Assembly: GCA_021781745.1 (NCBI GenBank)
Contig: JAJXWH010000034.1
Coordinates: 1 to 58,392 of the forward strand
Direction: 5' to 3'
Length of the DNA: 58,392 bases
Origin: Bacillota bacterium
Lineage (GTDB): Bacteria > Bacillota > Clostridia > Clostridiales > Clostridiaceae
Of the stretch, positions 47,206 through 56,448 are shown one piece after another. Position 1 is the stretch's first letter, and every line of letters starts with the position of its first letter. The translations under genes were made by a program, and so were the position numbers. Under the pieces are notes generated by a model, which was not told the origin of the DNA, made no database searches, and saw nothing but the letters and a program-made list of their open reading frames with translations.

Positions 47206-48096
47206 ATGAGGTTTTTACCATTTATAAAAGGTCAGGATTTTCTAATTATCTATGCCTTATTTGCAATATTAGGAGTAATGGTTATTCAGAAAATTATAAG
47301 AGATAATGATAGTAAGGATTTTATCATTTCAAACTTAAATGAAGAAAAATATTATGTGTTAAAAAATAAATATAATATGTATAATATGTTTTATTACATA
47401 ACGTACAAGCTCTACATGAAAGGGTTGTTATTAAAAGATGAAGAAAAAAATAAATTTTATGTAAATAAGGATATGTCCACTTATTTATCGAATATTGAAG
47501 AGCAAGTATATATTATATATATTGATAAGTTCGCACCTAAGGATTTTAAGTCTAATATGATAAAAGAGATAGATTTTAGGAATTATTATAATAATATTTA
47601 CGAGCAGCTAGTTATGGATGGATTAATTAAAGATGATAAAATAATTAAAAATAATAAATTAATTTCTAATATAGGTATGGTTGTTATATTTGTTCCAGGG
47701 ATTTGGAGAATTTTTGGTGGAATAGTTAATGGGATGCCAGTAAGTGGTCTTATATTTGAAATTATTATGATATTTTTTGTATTAAAAGCTATTCTATCTA
47801 TTCAATTAAAATATAGGTTGACTAAAAAAGGAAAGGCATCAATGGAAGCTTATGAAAGATATTACAAAGAACTTGAGATTAATGGAGATAATCTAGATAA
47901 CAATAGTGAAAATAATATTAATGATTTTTTAATGACAAATTCTTGGATGTATTTTTTAGGGGTGAGTAGCGTTAATTCTAATAATAACATTTTTACTAAT
48001 AACGATTCAGGAGGATCTAGTTCCTCGTGTTCATCATGTTCGTCTGGTTCATCTTGTTCTTCATGTTCATCTTGCGGAGGATGCGGGGGAAATTAA
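47206..48096 (+). CDS. TIGR04222-like membrane protein with Ser/Cys-repeat tail
   Basis: A 296-residue protein. N-terminal membrane segment (about 10-30), a cytoplasmic winged-helix-like region (NLNEEKYYVLKNKYN, residues 40-145), two more membrane segments (about 155-195), and an end that is pure Ser/Gly/Cys: from about 265, six Cys mostly spaced as S-S-C, closing with GGCGGN. This matches TIGR04222 proteins, known for extreme Gly/Cys-rich tails of unknown function. The tail could be modified after translation or bind metal. A fossil resembling a radical SAM enzyme follows at 48112. Ribosome binding site GAGAGGG. Confidence 0.7.
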   Translation: MRFLPFIKGQDFLIIYALFAILGVMVIQKIIRDNDSKDFIISNLNEEKYYVLKNKYNMYNMFYYITYKLYMKGLLLKDEEKNKFYVNKDMSTYLSNIEEQVYIIYIDKFAPKDFKSNMIKEIDFRNYYNNIYEQLVMDGLIKDDKIIKNNKLISNIGMVVIFVPGIWRIFGGIVNGMPVSGLIFEIIMIFFVLKAILSIQLKYRLTKKGKASMEAYERYYKELEINGDNLDNNSENNINDFLMTNSWMYFLGVSSVNSNNNIFTNNDSGGSSSSCSSCSSGSSCSSCSSCGGCGGN

Positions 48097-48111
48097 TTTT
48101 GAAAAGATTAA

Positions 48112-48306
48112 TTAAAGCTGCTGAAAAAATATAAACTGAAAACCGTAGTGTCCTTTACAGCAAATAATAGGAATTATAAAGAATTTAAAGATGTTGTGAA
48201 GGTAGCTAAAAAATGCAAAGTGCATAACGTATGAACAGATAGAATGGTATCAATTGGCTTTGGCAATTGCGGCGATTATGGATGCATGCTTAGGGATGAA
48301 GTATAG
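48112..48306 (+). pseudogene. Radical SAM (SPASM-type peptide maturase) remnant
   Basis: An open frame without start reads YKLKTVVSFTANNRNYKEF, then KDVVKVAKKCKVHNV, a TGA at 48232-48234, then TDRMVSIG, and ends with TAG at 48304. The pattern VSFTA...N...F..V...AKK.KV..V[W].DR..P.G is that of the late part of radical SAM core domains, such as those that modify peptides; TGA replaces the usual Trp codon. The CxxxCxxC part and the C-terminal SPASM domain are gone. The match is from pattern memory. The rest of 48097-48393 has no gene; TATAAT at 48364-48369 may start the ABC operon. Confidence 0.45.
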
Positions 48307-48393
48307 GAAAGAAATTTAAGTTTTATTTAAGCTTTATTTAATAGTTTTAAATTATTACTTTAGTATAATATTTCTAAAAGGAGGTTTATATTT

Positions 48394-49119
48394 ATGATAA
48401 ATTTAAATAACATAACAAAAAGCTATAATGGTAGTTATAATGCTGTAAATAATTTAAATTTAGAGATTAAAGATGGAAAAATTTATGGACTGCTTGGGCC
48501 TAATGGTGCAGGAAAAACAACAACTATTAAAATGATAACAGGAATAATAGCACCATCTAAAGGGAGCATTGAAATAAATAGTATTGATATTAATGTTAAT
48601 CCAATTAAAGCAAAAGAACAATTTGGTTATGTTCCTGATAGCCCAGATATGTTCTTAAGATTAAAAGGCATTGAATATTTAAACTTTATGGCGGATGTTT
48701 ATGGGGTCTCAAAAGAGGAAAGAACAATTAGAATTGAAGAAATATCTAAAAGATTTGAAATGGGGTCTGCTTTGGGCGATAAAATTCAGACATATTCCCA
48801 TGGTATGAGACAGAAAATAGTGCTGATGGGAGTTCTGGTACATAATCCAAAAGTATGGATATTAGATGAACCAATGACTGGGTTGGATCCAAAGTCAGCA
48901 TTTATTTTAAAAGAAATGATGAGAGAGCATGCAGATGCAGGAAATACTGTGATTTTCTCTACTCATGTGCTTGAAGTAGCCGAAAAAGTATGTGATGAAG
49001 TAGCAATAATTAACAAAGGGCAATTAATATTTAATGGTACTTTAGAGAAGTTAAGAGATGAATTTAAAGAAAATGAATCTTTAGAAGAAATGTTCTTGGA
49101 GATGACTGAAAATGAATAG
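48394..49119 (+). CDS. ABC transporter ATP-binding protein
   Basis: A 241-residue ATPase of the ABC-2/CcmA type. Seen: Walker A GPNGAGKTT (near 36-44), Q-loop EQFGYVPD, a degenerate signature QTYSHGMRQK (usual YSKGMRQ), Walker B VWILDEP near 155, D-loop, and the switch His in STHVLE. It overlaps the permease gene by 8 nt, so they form one exporter. It has AGGAGG as ribosome binding site. Substrate unknown. Confidence 0.93.
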   Translation: MINLNNITKSYNGSYNAVNNLNLEIKDGKIYGLLGPNGAGKTTTIKMITGIIAPSKGSIEINSIDINVNPIKAKEQFGYVPDSPDMFLRLKGIEYLNFMADVYGVSKEERTIRIEEISKRFEMGSALGDKIQTYSHGMRQKIVLMGVLVHNPKVWILDEPMTGLDPKSAFILKEMMREHADAGNTVIFSTHVLEVAEKVCDEVAIINKGQLIFNGTLEKLRDEFKENESLEEMFLEMTENE

Positions 49120-50746
49120 ACTTAAATTAATAACAAGATATTTTGTAAGAAATGCCCTTGAAGAAATGTTTGCAAGCAGCAAACTTAAGCCGATTTTTAT
49201 AGTAATATTAATGATGATTATAATAAGCATGATTTCGCTACCATTTACTATTATGATTGGCGCGAGTTATGATTCATTTCATTCAGTAGGACAAGAAGGA
49301 GCGTTATTAGCTTTTGTTTTATCAATTGGAGCAACTGTATCATTTTTCTTTGGTATTTACATAATTATGAATGTTTTTTATTTCGCAGAAGATATAGAAG
49401 TAATACTTCCACTTCCTTTTAAAAGCAGTGAAATAGTATTTGGGAAGTTTATTGCTGTTTTAATAAATATGTATATATACACTGGAATGTTGATTTTACC
49501 GCTAATAGCATATGGAATTGCATCAAAGGCAAATTTTTTGTATTACTTATATGGGGTAATTGTAGTTATAATTACGCCTATTCTACCAATGATATTAGCT
49601 TCAGTTATTTGTATGGTATTAATGAGATTCACTAGTTTATCTAAACATAAAGATGCTTTTAGAATGTTCACAGGCTGTGTAACATTGATATTAATAATTG
49701 GATTTAATTATCTTAATTCAAATTCAGGAAGAAATATGAACTCACAGCAGCTTCTAGAGAAGTTTTCACAAGGTCATAATAATTTAATGGACATGATGAC
49801 TGGGATATTTATAACAAATAAATTCTCATCATATGCCTTGTTATATAACAATGAAGTTAAAGGATTGCTAAATATTCTTATAGCTTTAACATTAAGTATA
49901 ATAATATTTATTGTATATTATTTTGTTGGAGGGAAATTATACCTTAAGGGAATTGTGGGAATCTCAGAAGCTTATAGCAAGAGAGAAAATATACTAGAAA
50001 CTGGAGATGCGAGAAAATTAAATAAAATAAGTTCACCTTTAAAAGCATTAATAAAAAAAGATATAAAAATAGTACTTAGAACACCGCAATTTTTTATTAA
50101 CTGTGTAGCAATGATATTTTACATGCCTGCAATACTTGGAATGGGATTTGTATCACATGGCGATTTATCAAAATTTGCAGATGTTTTGAATAAAAACACA
50201 CATTGGTATGGAATAGCTATAGTTATTGCATTTATTGGAGGAACTACATGTGTTATGACAGGAGGAGCTGCAGCAACAGCACTTTCTAGAGAGGGAAAAG
50301 ATTTTATAGTTTCTAAATATATCCCAATAGATTATAAAACTCAATTGCATTCAAAGATAATATCATCACTGTGTATAAACGAAATTGGAACATTGATAAT
50401 TGCGGTCGGATTAATTTTAGTTAAGGCAGCGCCAATTCTATTTTTATTGGGCGTAATTTCATCTTTAGGATCAATATTATTGATAACCCTATTTGGAATA
50501 TATATGGATTTTAGATCTCCTAAATTAGAGTGGGAAAATGAAAGGGCAATGTTTAAAAAAAATTATCTGCCACTTTTAATTATGCTTATTGTGTTTATAT
50601 TAGGAGTATTACTTGTAATTGCAGCTTTACTTATTAAGAGTTATCTTGTGATTTTTGGTATTTGTATGTTTGCAGTTTTAGTTGGAAGTGGTATTTTGTA
50701 TAGAAGTTTAATTAAGCACGCATATAAGATATATAATGAAGATTAG
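49112..50746 (+). CDS. ABC-2 type transporter permease
   Basis: A 544-residue membrane protein with about 12 hydrophobic segments. It resembles the clostridial and bacilli 'putative ABC exporter' permeases in which a single long chain pairs with a CcmA-like ATPase. Conserved-looking parts: FYFAEDIEVILPLPF near residue 88, marking the first cytoplasmic loop, and LIKKDIKIVLRTPQFF near 312. Likely exports a peptide, lipid or drug. Translation is coupled to the ATPase gene. Confidence 0.88.
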   Translation: MNRLKLITRYFVRNALEEMFASSKLKPIFIVILMMIIISMISLPFTIMIGASYDSFHSVGQEGALLAFVLSIGATVSFFFGIYIIMNVFYFAEDIEVILPLPFKSSEIVFGKFIAVLINMYIYTGMLILPLIAYGIASKANFLYYLYGVIVVIITPILPMILASVICMVLMRFTSLSKHKDAFRMFTGCVTLILIIGFNYLNSNSGRNMNSQQLLEKFSQGHNNLMDMMTGIFITNKFSSYALLYNNEVKGLLNILIALTLSIIIFIVYYFVGGKLYLKGIVGISEAYSKRENILETGDARKLNKISSPLKALIKKDIKIVLRTPQFFINCVAMIFYMPAILGMGFVSHGDLSKFADVLNKNTHWYGIAIVIAFIGGTTCVMTGGAAATALSREGKDFIVSKYIPIDYKTQLHSKIISSLCINEIGTLIIAVGLILVKAAPILFLLGVISSLGSILLITLFGIYMDFRSPKLEWENERAMFKKNYLPLLIMLIVFILGVLLVIAALLIKSYLVIFGICMFAVLVGSGILYRSLIKHAYKIYNED

Positions 50747-50761
50747 CTGTGGTTTTTAATT

Positions 50762-50800
50762 ATACCCCTTGTTCTCGCTTTTTATGAGAATGAGGGGTAT
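50762..50800. terminator. Terminator between convergent genes
   Basis: A 15-bp stem: ATACCCC/GGGGTAT outside, TTCTC/GAGAA inside, joined by wobble pairs, with a 9-nt loop. It separates the permease (plus) from the sugar-binding protein (minus). Confidence 0.75.
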
Positions 50801-50805
50801 TAAAG

Positions 50806-51861
50806 TTATTTTGTATATTCTTTGTAAGTTAAGTGAACTGTAAAGCCAGTATCATCAAATTTATAGTTTGTATTTTCAAGAGGAGGCCTGCCAGTAGCTA
50901 AATTCATTCCAATAGAATAAAGAGCTTCTGCAAGATCATGAGGCTCTACAACAACAGTTCCAGTCATATAACCTTTTTGTATTAATTCTTTGGCAGCTGG
51001 CATTCCGTCGATTCCAACAACAGGAATTGTTTTTTGTATATCACCTTTATTATAGCCATATTTTTGAAGGGCTTCAACAGCGCCTACAGCCATAGCATCA
51101 TTATTTGAAATTATAGCTTCTATTCTGTTACCGTTTCCAAGATATAGAGAGTCAATAGAGCTTTTGGCACAATTCTGCATCCATTCACAATAAGGTGCAG
51201 CAAGTTCTTCTGTTTTTATTCCTGAATTATTGAGTGCTAAAATAGAGTACTTTGTTCTTAAATATGTTAATGGACTGCCAATTCTGCCTCTTAACATAAC
51301 ATATTGCAATTTACCATCATGGTTTTTATCTATAATATCTTTGTGAGCATTCCACTCGTTTGCTAGAATTTTTCCCTCCATAGTGCCTGATTGTTCAAAA
51401 TCGGCTCCAATAACAACAAACTTCTTATAAGGTTTTACAAAGTTTATTATTTCTTGAGCAGGATCTGGATTTAGAATTATGGGAATATTTTTTTCCATAA
51501 TTTTGCTTAATGTGTCTTTTACATCATTTAAATTAGGAGTGATTATACCTATAATAAAAAGATCATAATCATCTTCGAGGGCTTTCTCAATACTTTCATT
51601 TTGTAATGTTTGATTGTCTTTTGCATTAAAGTAAGTAAATCTTACTTTATCTTCATTTTCTTTTTCTATGGCTTCTAAATTTTGCTTTAATAGAGAAATA
51701 TACATAGCATTAGAATTATCAAAGAACACTCCTATTTTAACAGGCAGTTTTTTACTGGAATTTGAGATTACAAGGACAATGTTTTTTGAAGTTCTAGCAG
51801 TTAGAACAATTGTCATAATTGGAATAATAATAAATAATAATAATTTTTTTAATATGTTCAT
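50806..51861 (-). CDS. Periplasmic-type galactose/glucose-binding protein (MglB-like), orphan
   Basis: A 351-residue type I solute-binding protein. After an N-terminal hydrophobic anchor (NILKKLLLFIIIPIMTIVL) the mature fold starts KIGVFFDNSNAMYISLL; further MglB-like parts are NDAMAVGAVEALQKYG near residue 247 and VVGIDGMPAAKELI. Unlike usual Gram-positive binding proteins there is no lipobox Cys after the anchor, so it is probably a membrane-anchored sensor-type protein or uses a signal peptidase I site. No permease or ATPase genes are nearby. ATG 51861 is chosen (GGAGG 5 nt upstream); the TTG at 51873 precedes that site. Confidence 0.82.
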   Translation of the reverse strand: MNILKKLLLFIIIPIMTIVLTARTSKNIVLVISNSSKKLPVKIGVFFDNSNAMYISLLKQNLEAIEKENEDKVRFTYFNAKDNQTLQNESIEKALEDDYDLFIIGIITPNLNDVKDTLSKIMEKNIPIILNPDPAQEIINFVKPYKKFVVIGADFEQSGTMEGKILANEWNAHKDIIDKNHDGKLQYVMLRGRIGSPLTYLRTKYSILALNNSGIKTEELAAPYCEWMQNCAKSSIDSLYLGNGNRIEAIISNNDAMAVGAVEALQKYGYNKGDIQKTIPVVGIDGMPAAKELIQKGYMTGTVVVEPHDLAEALYSIGMNLATGRPPLENTNYKFDDTGFTVHLTYKEYTK

Positions 51862-52135
51862 TGCATCCTCCAATATACCTGTTTATTATAATAGTCAATT
51901 TTAGGATGCGTCTTAATTAATAAAAATATTCTAAATTCATTAAAATTAAATTATATTGATTATTTTAAGGAACGTGAAAGCACATAATATTATGTTGTGA
52001 AAAGCCAGTAGAAAATTGGTAAATTATCTGAAATAAGTATTTAAGGCAGGCGCTCATTTATTTATTAGGCGTCTCTTTAACGTTAGAAGAATTTAATTTT
52101 ACAAATAGTTATTTATTATTTTGGGGGAATAAATA

Positions 52136-52696
52136 ATGATAAACCATATAGGAGCTACAGAAATAGAAACAAATAGGCTTATGCTAAGAAGATTTTCGAC
52201 AGAAGATGCAATAGATATGTTTCACAATTGGACCCATGATTCAGAGGTAACTAAGTATCTTACTTGGCTTAATCATGAAAACATTGAGACAACCTATAAG
52301 ATATTAAAAATTTGGAAAGATAACTATAAAAATATCGACTATTATCATTGGGCAATAGAATTAAAAGAAAGCAAACAAGTAGTTGGAAGTATAAGTTTAA
52401 TAAACCTTGATGATTACAATGAAAATTGTGAAATAGGATATTGCATTGGAAAGGAATTTTGGAACAAAGGAATTACAACTGAAGCATTATCAAACATTAT
52501 AAATTTTGCATTTACTCAAATAGGTTTTAAAAGAATTACAGGGAAACACCACATAAGAAATTTGGCATCGGGACGCGTTATGAAAAAGTGTGGATTAAAA
52601 TATGAGGGTGTTCTAAGGAAAATAATTAAAGATGGTAATGGAGTTTTAGTTGATTGTAAATGTTATTCGATCTTAAATGATGAATATTTAAATTAA
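52136..52696 (+). CDS. GNAT family N-acetyltransferase (RimJ/RimL type)
   Basis: A 186-residue acetyltransferase. Seen: the RimJ/RimL-type start IETNRLMLRRFSTEDA, substrate-side strand YYHWAIELKESKQVVGSISL, and acetyl-CoA-binding motif region EIGYCIGKEFWNKGITTEAL followed by HIRNLASGRVMKKCGL. Members acetylate protein N-termini, amino acids or antibiotics; the target is unknown. The leader is GGGGG. The 235-nt gap before it holds nothing identifiable. Confidence 0.88.
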   Translation: MINHIGATEIETNRLMLRRFSTEDAIDMFHNWTHDSEVTKYLTWLNHENIETTYKILKIWKDNYKNIDYYHWAIELKESKQVVGSISLINLDDYNENCEIGYCIGKEFWNKGITTEALSNIINFAFTQIGFKRITGKHHIRNLASGRVMKKCGLKYEGVLRKIIKDGNGVLVDCKCYSILNDEYLN

Positions 52697-52774
52697 AATA
52701 CTTATGAATATACCAGTAACAAATATTGAAGCTTTAAAATATAATATTTTGAAAAAAATATAAAGAGGAATGTT

Positions 52775-54229
52775 ATGGATAGTACAAATAGCGGAAATGT
52801 TACGGCTAATACAGGTTCTGCAACGCCAATAGCAGGCGCTAATCAGGCAGTAAGTACTGGAAGTACTGGAGCTAATATTGGTACAACTACATCTAATACT
52901 GGTAGACTAAAAATCCAATGTTTTAGAGGGGATAACTATATACCTATTGATAGAGCAAGGATAACAGTAAGAGGAACATCGGATTCAGGAAATGGCAAAG
53001 CTATAGAACTTATTACAGATACAGTTGGGTTAACTCAGATTATTGAATTACCAGCACCTCTACTAGAATATTCTTTAAATCCAAACAGTAATCAAATACC
53101 ATATAGCTTATATGATATAACTGTTGAAAGAGAAGGTTTTAATCCAATAATAATAAGAGGTTGTCAGGTATTTCCTACTCAAGTTGCATATCAAATATGT
53201 AGCCTCGAGACTAGGTTAAGTAGAGGGCCTATGAGACAAGAAGTTATTAATATACAACCAAATACTTTGAATGGGAATTTTCCACCTAAGATACCTGAGG
53301 AAGAAGATAAGCCATTACCTCCACCAACATCTGGTGTTGTATTGCCTCAGCCTGTAGTCCCTGAATATGTTATTGTTCATCAAGGTGGTCCCAATGATCC
53401 GTCAGCCCCAAATTATAAAGTAGGATTTAAAGATTACATTAAAAATGTTGCTTCATGTGAAATATATTCAACATGGACAGAGTCAGCACTAAGAGCAAAT
53501 ATTTTTTGTATTGTATCCTTTACGTTAAACAGAATTTTTACTGAATGGTATCGAGGTAAGGGTAAAAATTTTGATATTACAAGCTCTACAGCCTATGATC
53601 AAGCATTTAATTATGGAAGAAATATTTATGATAACATAAGTCAAATTGTTGATGAGATATTCTCCACATATATAAGAAGAATTGGGAAGAAACAACCACT
53701 TTTTTCTCAATATTGCGATGGAAAGAGCGTTACCTGCCCTCAATGGTTAAGTCAATGGGGAAGCCAAGAATTAGGGCGTCAGGGGATGGTACCATATGAT
53801 ATTTTGACATATTACTATGGAAGCGATATTGAATTAGTTACAGCTCAAAAAGTTTCTGGAAGTCCTATGTCATACCCTGGGAAACCATTAACTATTGGAT
53901 CATCAGGTCAATCAGTAAGGGCAATTCAAGGGCAACTAAATAGAATAGCTAGAAATTATCCATTGATTCCAAAGTTAGCTGAGGATGGAATATATGGAAA
54001 GAAGACGGCTCAATCAGTCAAAACATTTCAACAAATATTTACATTACCACAGACAGGCATAGTTGATTATGCAACTTGGTATAAGATATCTGATGTTTAT
54101 GTTGGTGTAACTAAACTTGCAGAGCTTACTACTACTGAATCAAGTAGATTGTGGAGAAGTAATGAGTTTAGACCTCCAGTTATACCAGGGTTAGATGATG
54201 AAAGGAATATTCCTAAATTTTATTATTAA
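52775..54229 (+). CDS. sleC: SleC-like spore cortex-lytic protein (SpoIID-like + peptidoglycan-binding domains)
   Basis: A 484-residue protein. Residues 1-45 are Ser/Thr/Gly/Asn low complexity; 46-145 form a beta-rich domain (RLKIQCFRGDNYIPIDRA); a Pro-rich linker (about 180-205) follows; 215-350 resemble the SpoIID/LytB-like domain of SleC (FKDYIKNVASCEIYSTW, ALRANIFCIVSFTLNR, FDITSSTAYDQAF); and 370-440 is a PG_binding_1 domain (GSSGQSVRAIQGQLNRIA, DGIYGKKTAQSVKTFQ). SleC degrades spore cortex during germination. There is no signal peptide, which fits synthesis in the mother cell. No csp protease gene is adjacent. Ribosome binding site AGAGGAA. Confidence 0.78.
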   Translation: MDSTNSGNVTANTGSATPIAGANQAVSTGSTGANIGTTTSNTGRLKIQCFRGDNYIPIDRARITVRGTSDSGNGKAIELITDTVGLTQIIELPAPLLEYSLNPNSNQIPYSLYDITVEREGFNPIIIRGCQVFPTQVAYQICSLETRLSRGPMRQEVINIQPNTLNGNFPPKIPEEEDKPLPPPTSGVVLPQPVVPEYVIVHQGGPNDPSAPNYKVGFKDYIKNVASCEIYSTWTESALRANIFCIVSFTLNRIFTEWYRGKGKNFDITSSTAYDQAFNYGRNIYDNISQIVDEIFSTYIRRIGKKQPLFSQYCDGKSVTCPQWLSQWGSQELGRQGMVPYDILTYYYGSDIELVTAQKVSGSPMSYPGKPLTIGSSGQSVRAIQGQLNRIARNYPLIPKLAEDGIYGKKTAQSVKTFQQIFTLPQTGIVDYATWYKISDVYVGVTKLAELTTTESSRLWRSNEFRPPVIPGLDDERNIPKFYY

Positions 54230-54240
54230 ATAAACTAAGA

Positions 54241-54272
54241 AATAGTAGTTCATTTTAAGTGGGCTGCTATTT
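54241..54272 (+). terminator. Terminator after the SleC-like gene
   Basis: Stem AATAGTAG/CTGCTATT (one T-G pair) followed by TTATT. Further on, a weaker hairpin (TTTTAC/GTAAAA, 54428-54456) lies in the leader of the next gene. Confidence 0.65.
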
Positions 54273-54493
54273 TATTGCATTTTTATTTAATAATGTTAAT
54301 TAAAAAATGTATATAAAGTAAAGTGATACTGATTTGCTTTACCTTATAAAGATTTAGGAGAATAATTGATTCATAGAGCAAAATTATTAAAAAATTTGAG
54401 ATAAAGAGCAATAAATGGGTAAACGAATTTTACGCCTTTAGTGTAAGGTGGTAAAATAGAAAAAGATAAATTTATAATGAAAGGAATAAAAAG

Positions 54494-55006
54494 ATGATAA
54501 GACAAGCAACTGAAAAAGATTTAGTGGATATTCTAGAGATTTATAATGATGCTATATTGAATACAACAGCAATTTATGCATATGAAGCCCATACTCTTGA
54601 CGAAAGAAAAGAATGGTATAAAAAAAAGAAAGAAGACGGCTATCCATTGCTAGTATTTGAGAAAAATAAAAAAGTTGCAGGATTTGCTACATATGGACCA
54701 TTTAGAGCTTATCCAGCATTTAAATATTCAATTGAGCATTCAGTGTATGTACATAAAGATTATAGGAATTTAGGAATAGGAAAAGCCTTATTAAAGGAAT
54801 TAATAGATACTGCAAATGCAGAGGAATATGCAACTATGGTAGCGTGTATTGACCGTTTAAATGAAAATAGCATTAAAATCCATGAAAAATTTGGGTTTGA
54901 ATATTCTGGAACCATAACAAAAGCCGGTTATAAATTTGGTAAATGGTTGGATTTGGTTTTTTATCAATTAGGTTTAACAGGGCCAAAGGTTCCTATAGAA
55001 AAATAG
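54494..55006 (+). CDS. GNAT family N-acetyltransferase (phosphinothricin acetyltransferase-like)
   Basis: A 170-residue protein resembling PAT/YncA-type acetyltransferases: start MIRQATEKDLVDILEIYNDA, substrate loop FATYGPFRAYPAFKYSIEHS, and acetyl-CoA-binding YRNLGIGKALLKEL. Members acetylate methionine derivatives, phosphinothricin or other small amines; natural substrate unknown. It is a single gene with AAAGGA as ribosome binding site, followed by the IS-rich end of the window. Confidence 0.88.
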   Translation: MIRQATEKDLVDILEIYNDAILNTTAIYAYEAHTLDERKEWYKKKKEDGYPLLVFEKNKKVAGFATYGPFRAYPAFKYSIEHSVYVHKDYRNLGIGKALLKELIDTANAEEYATMVACIDRLNENSIKIHEKFGFEYSGTITKAGYKFGKWLDLVFYQLGLTGPKVPIEK

Positions 55007-55144
55007 TTGAATTCAATAGGGGATTCAATCCCAAAATAGCCTGAAAAAATATTTCTTATACTATTTTATCAAAAAAGTTCTAATTTCACTGAAAATTCAC
55101 AAACAAAGTACATTTCCACATAAAACGGGATTGTATTTGAATAC

Positions 55145-56448
55145 CTGACTTACGGACAGTTATATTTCATAAATTTAAATTAAACCATAATAGTTACTTA
55201 TTTAAATTATTATGGTGTTTTCCGTTTTTGTCCAATGTAATATTATAAAATAAATAGGATTAAATGTAATTGGATTAGTGTAATTATCGCAATGTAAGTA
55301 TTTAACATTAACTTTCATAAAGTGTAAAACAGAATTTTAAATGATAAGCATTTCTAGATGAATAATAGCATCTTTTAAACCACTTTATTCCTGCTCTAAA
55401 TAAACTATAAATTCTAACTTGTTGTCCTTTTAAAGTTTTAGTGGCACTTATAATTTTATTCTTCTTGTCTTTCTTGCAAGAAACTCCAAGTGTTATAATC
55501 CAGCAATATGCGATAGATATGCATAAATAAAGCATTCTAATATAATGAATATCCATACTCCAAGTAGATTCTAAATTGAAACCGCCATATTACAAATATA
55601 ATTTTGAGCTGTTAATTTTATATTGTAGAAATATTTTGTTGTACCTTTTAAAGGAGTTATATCTTCCAATTTTTTTATTTTGGGTTTTCCACTTATGGTT
55701 ATCCCTAAATCTTTAGTACATCTTATACAATACTTCCACTTAAGTTCTTTATCTATGAATTCGAACAAGTCTGTACTCTTAAACTCTCTATCAGCAAGAA
55801 GTAACATCATATTTATAGGGAAGTATTATAGAATGAAGAAATTTAAGACCTTCCCTTATATGTTTAAAATCTTTATTTCCATCTTCTTTATACAAAAAGA
55901 TTTTGTACCAGAGTGGAATAGCCCTTTTACCGGCTTTTAAAGAAAACTGTAATATTACAAATTTATCTTGTATAGTGGTATGATCAAATATTATATATAT
56001 TGAATTTGAAGTATTTTTATATTTCTTTAGAAATTTATATATGTAAAATTCATATAGTTTTTCGGGTTTTAGAGCTTAATTACTTAAAAATCTTTGAATT
56101 CTTTTGATTTTACTATCTTCTGTTCCAGAAGAATACGAATCTTTAAGTTCCTGTGTAATTTCAGATAACACAACTGTCTTTGAAATAATTATACCAACAA
56201 TTATTGCAACTAAATTATTTAATCTTTTTGAAGATAAAGGTATCATTTTTTCTAGTGTTTTTTTCAATTCTGTAGTAATATATTCTTGATCATTGATCAT
56301 TGATCATAAATAAACCAACTTTCCTATGTAAATTGTGTTTGCAAATCAATTTTACACTAGAAATGGTGGTTTTTTATTATTTTCAAATTAAATTTTTTCT
56401 TGGAATCAATATTGGTAATTATATGGTTATTAACTGTCCGTAGGTCAG
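55145..56448 (-). mobile_element. Decayed IS4-type insertion sequence ('IS-B')
   Basis: About 1,304 bp bounded by imperfect 18-bp inverted repeats: CTGACTTACGGACAGTTA at 55145-55162 and its reverse complement with one mismatch at 56431-56448. The minus strand holds pieces of one transposase: N-terminus at 56300-56076 (KIKRIQRFLSN), a middle part around 56050-55815 with the first catalytic Asp (IYIIFDHTTIQDKF), the second Asp region at 55810-55571 (MLLLADREFKSTD) and the C-terminus at 55556-55308 (MDIHYIRMLYLCISIAYCW). Stops and frameshifts separate them, so it is inactive. No clear target duplication was seen. Confidence 0.8.
55308..56300 (-). pseudogene. IS4-family transposase, frameshifted
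   Basis: The DDE transposase of IS-B, in at least three frames. It begins MINDQEYITTELKKTLEKMI, continues through IIFDHTTIQDKFVILQFSL, LLADREFKSTDLFEFIDKEL and WKYCIRCTKD, and ends with RIYSLFRAGIKWF. The residue after DRE/DRG is altered (Glu for Gly). Several in-frame stops (near 56078, 55813 and 55568) show it is dead. Confidence 0.8.

Noticed and set aside
48232..48234. TGA as a selenocysteine codon in the radical SAM-like frame
   Set aside because: The position corresponds to a Trp in the remembered pattern, the frame has no start and lacks the rest of the enzyme, and no selenocysteine insertion hairpin was evident.
55007..55144. Left part of the IS-A copy on the other side of IS-B
   Set aside because: The sequence does not read as transposase in any frame I tried, so I did not annotate IS-A there.
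55680..55940. Plus-strand 86-codon frame inside IS-B
   Set aside because: It is the reverse of the decayed transposase coding sequence, with no ribosome binding site.
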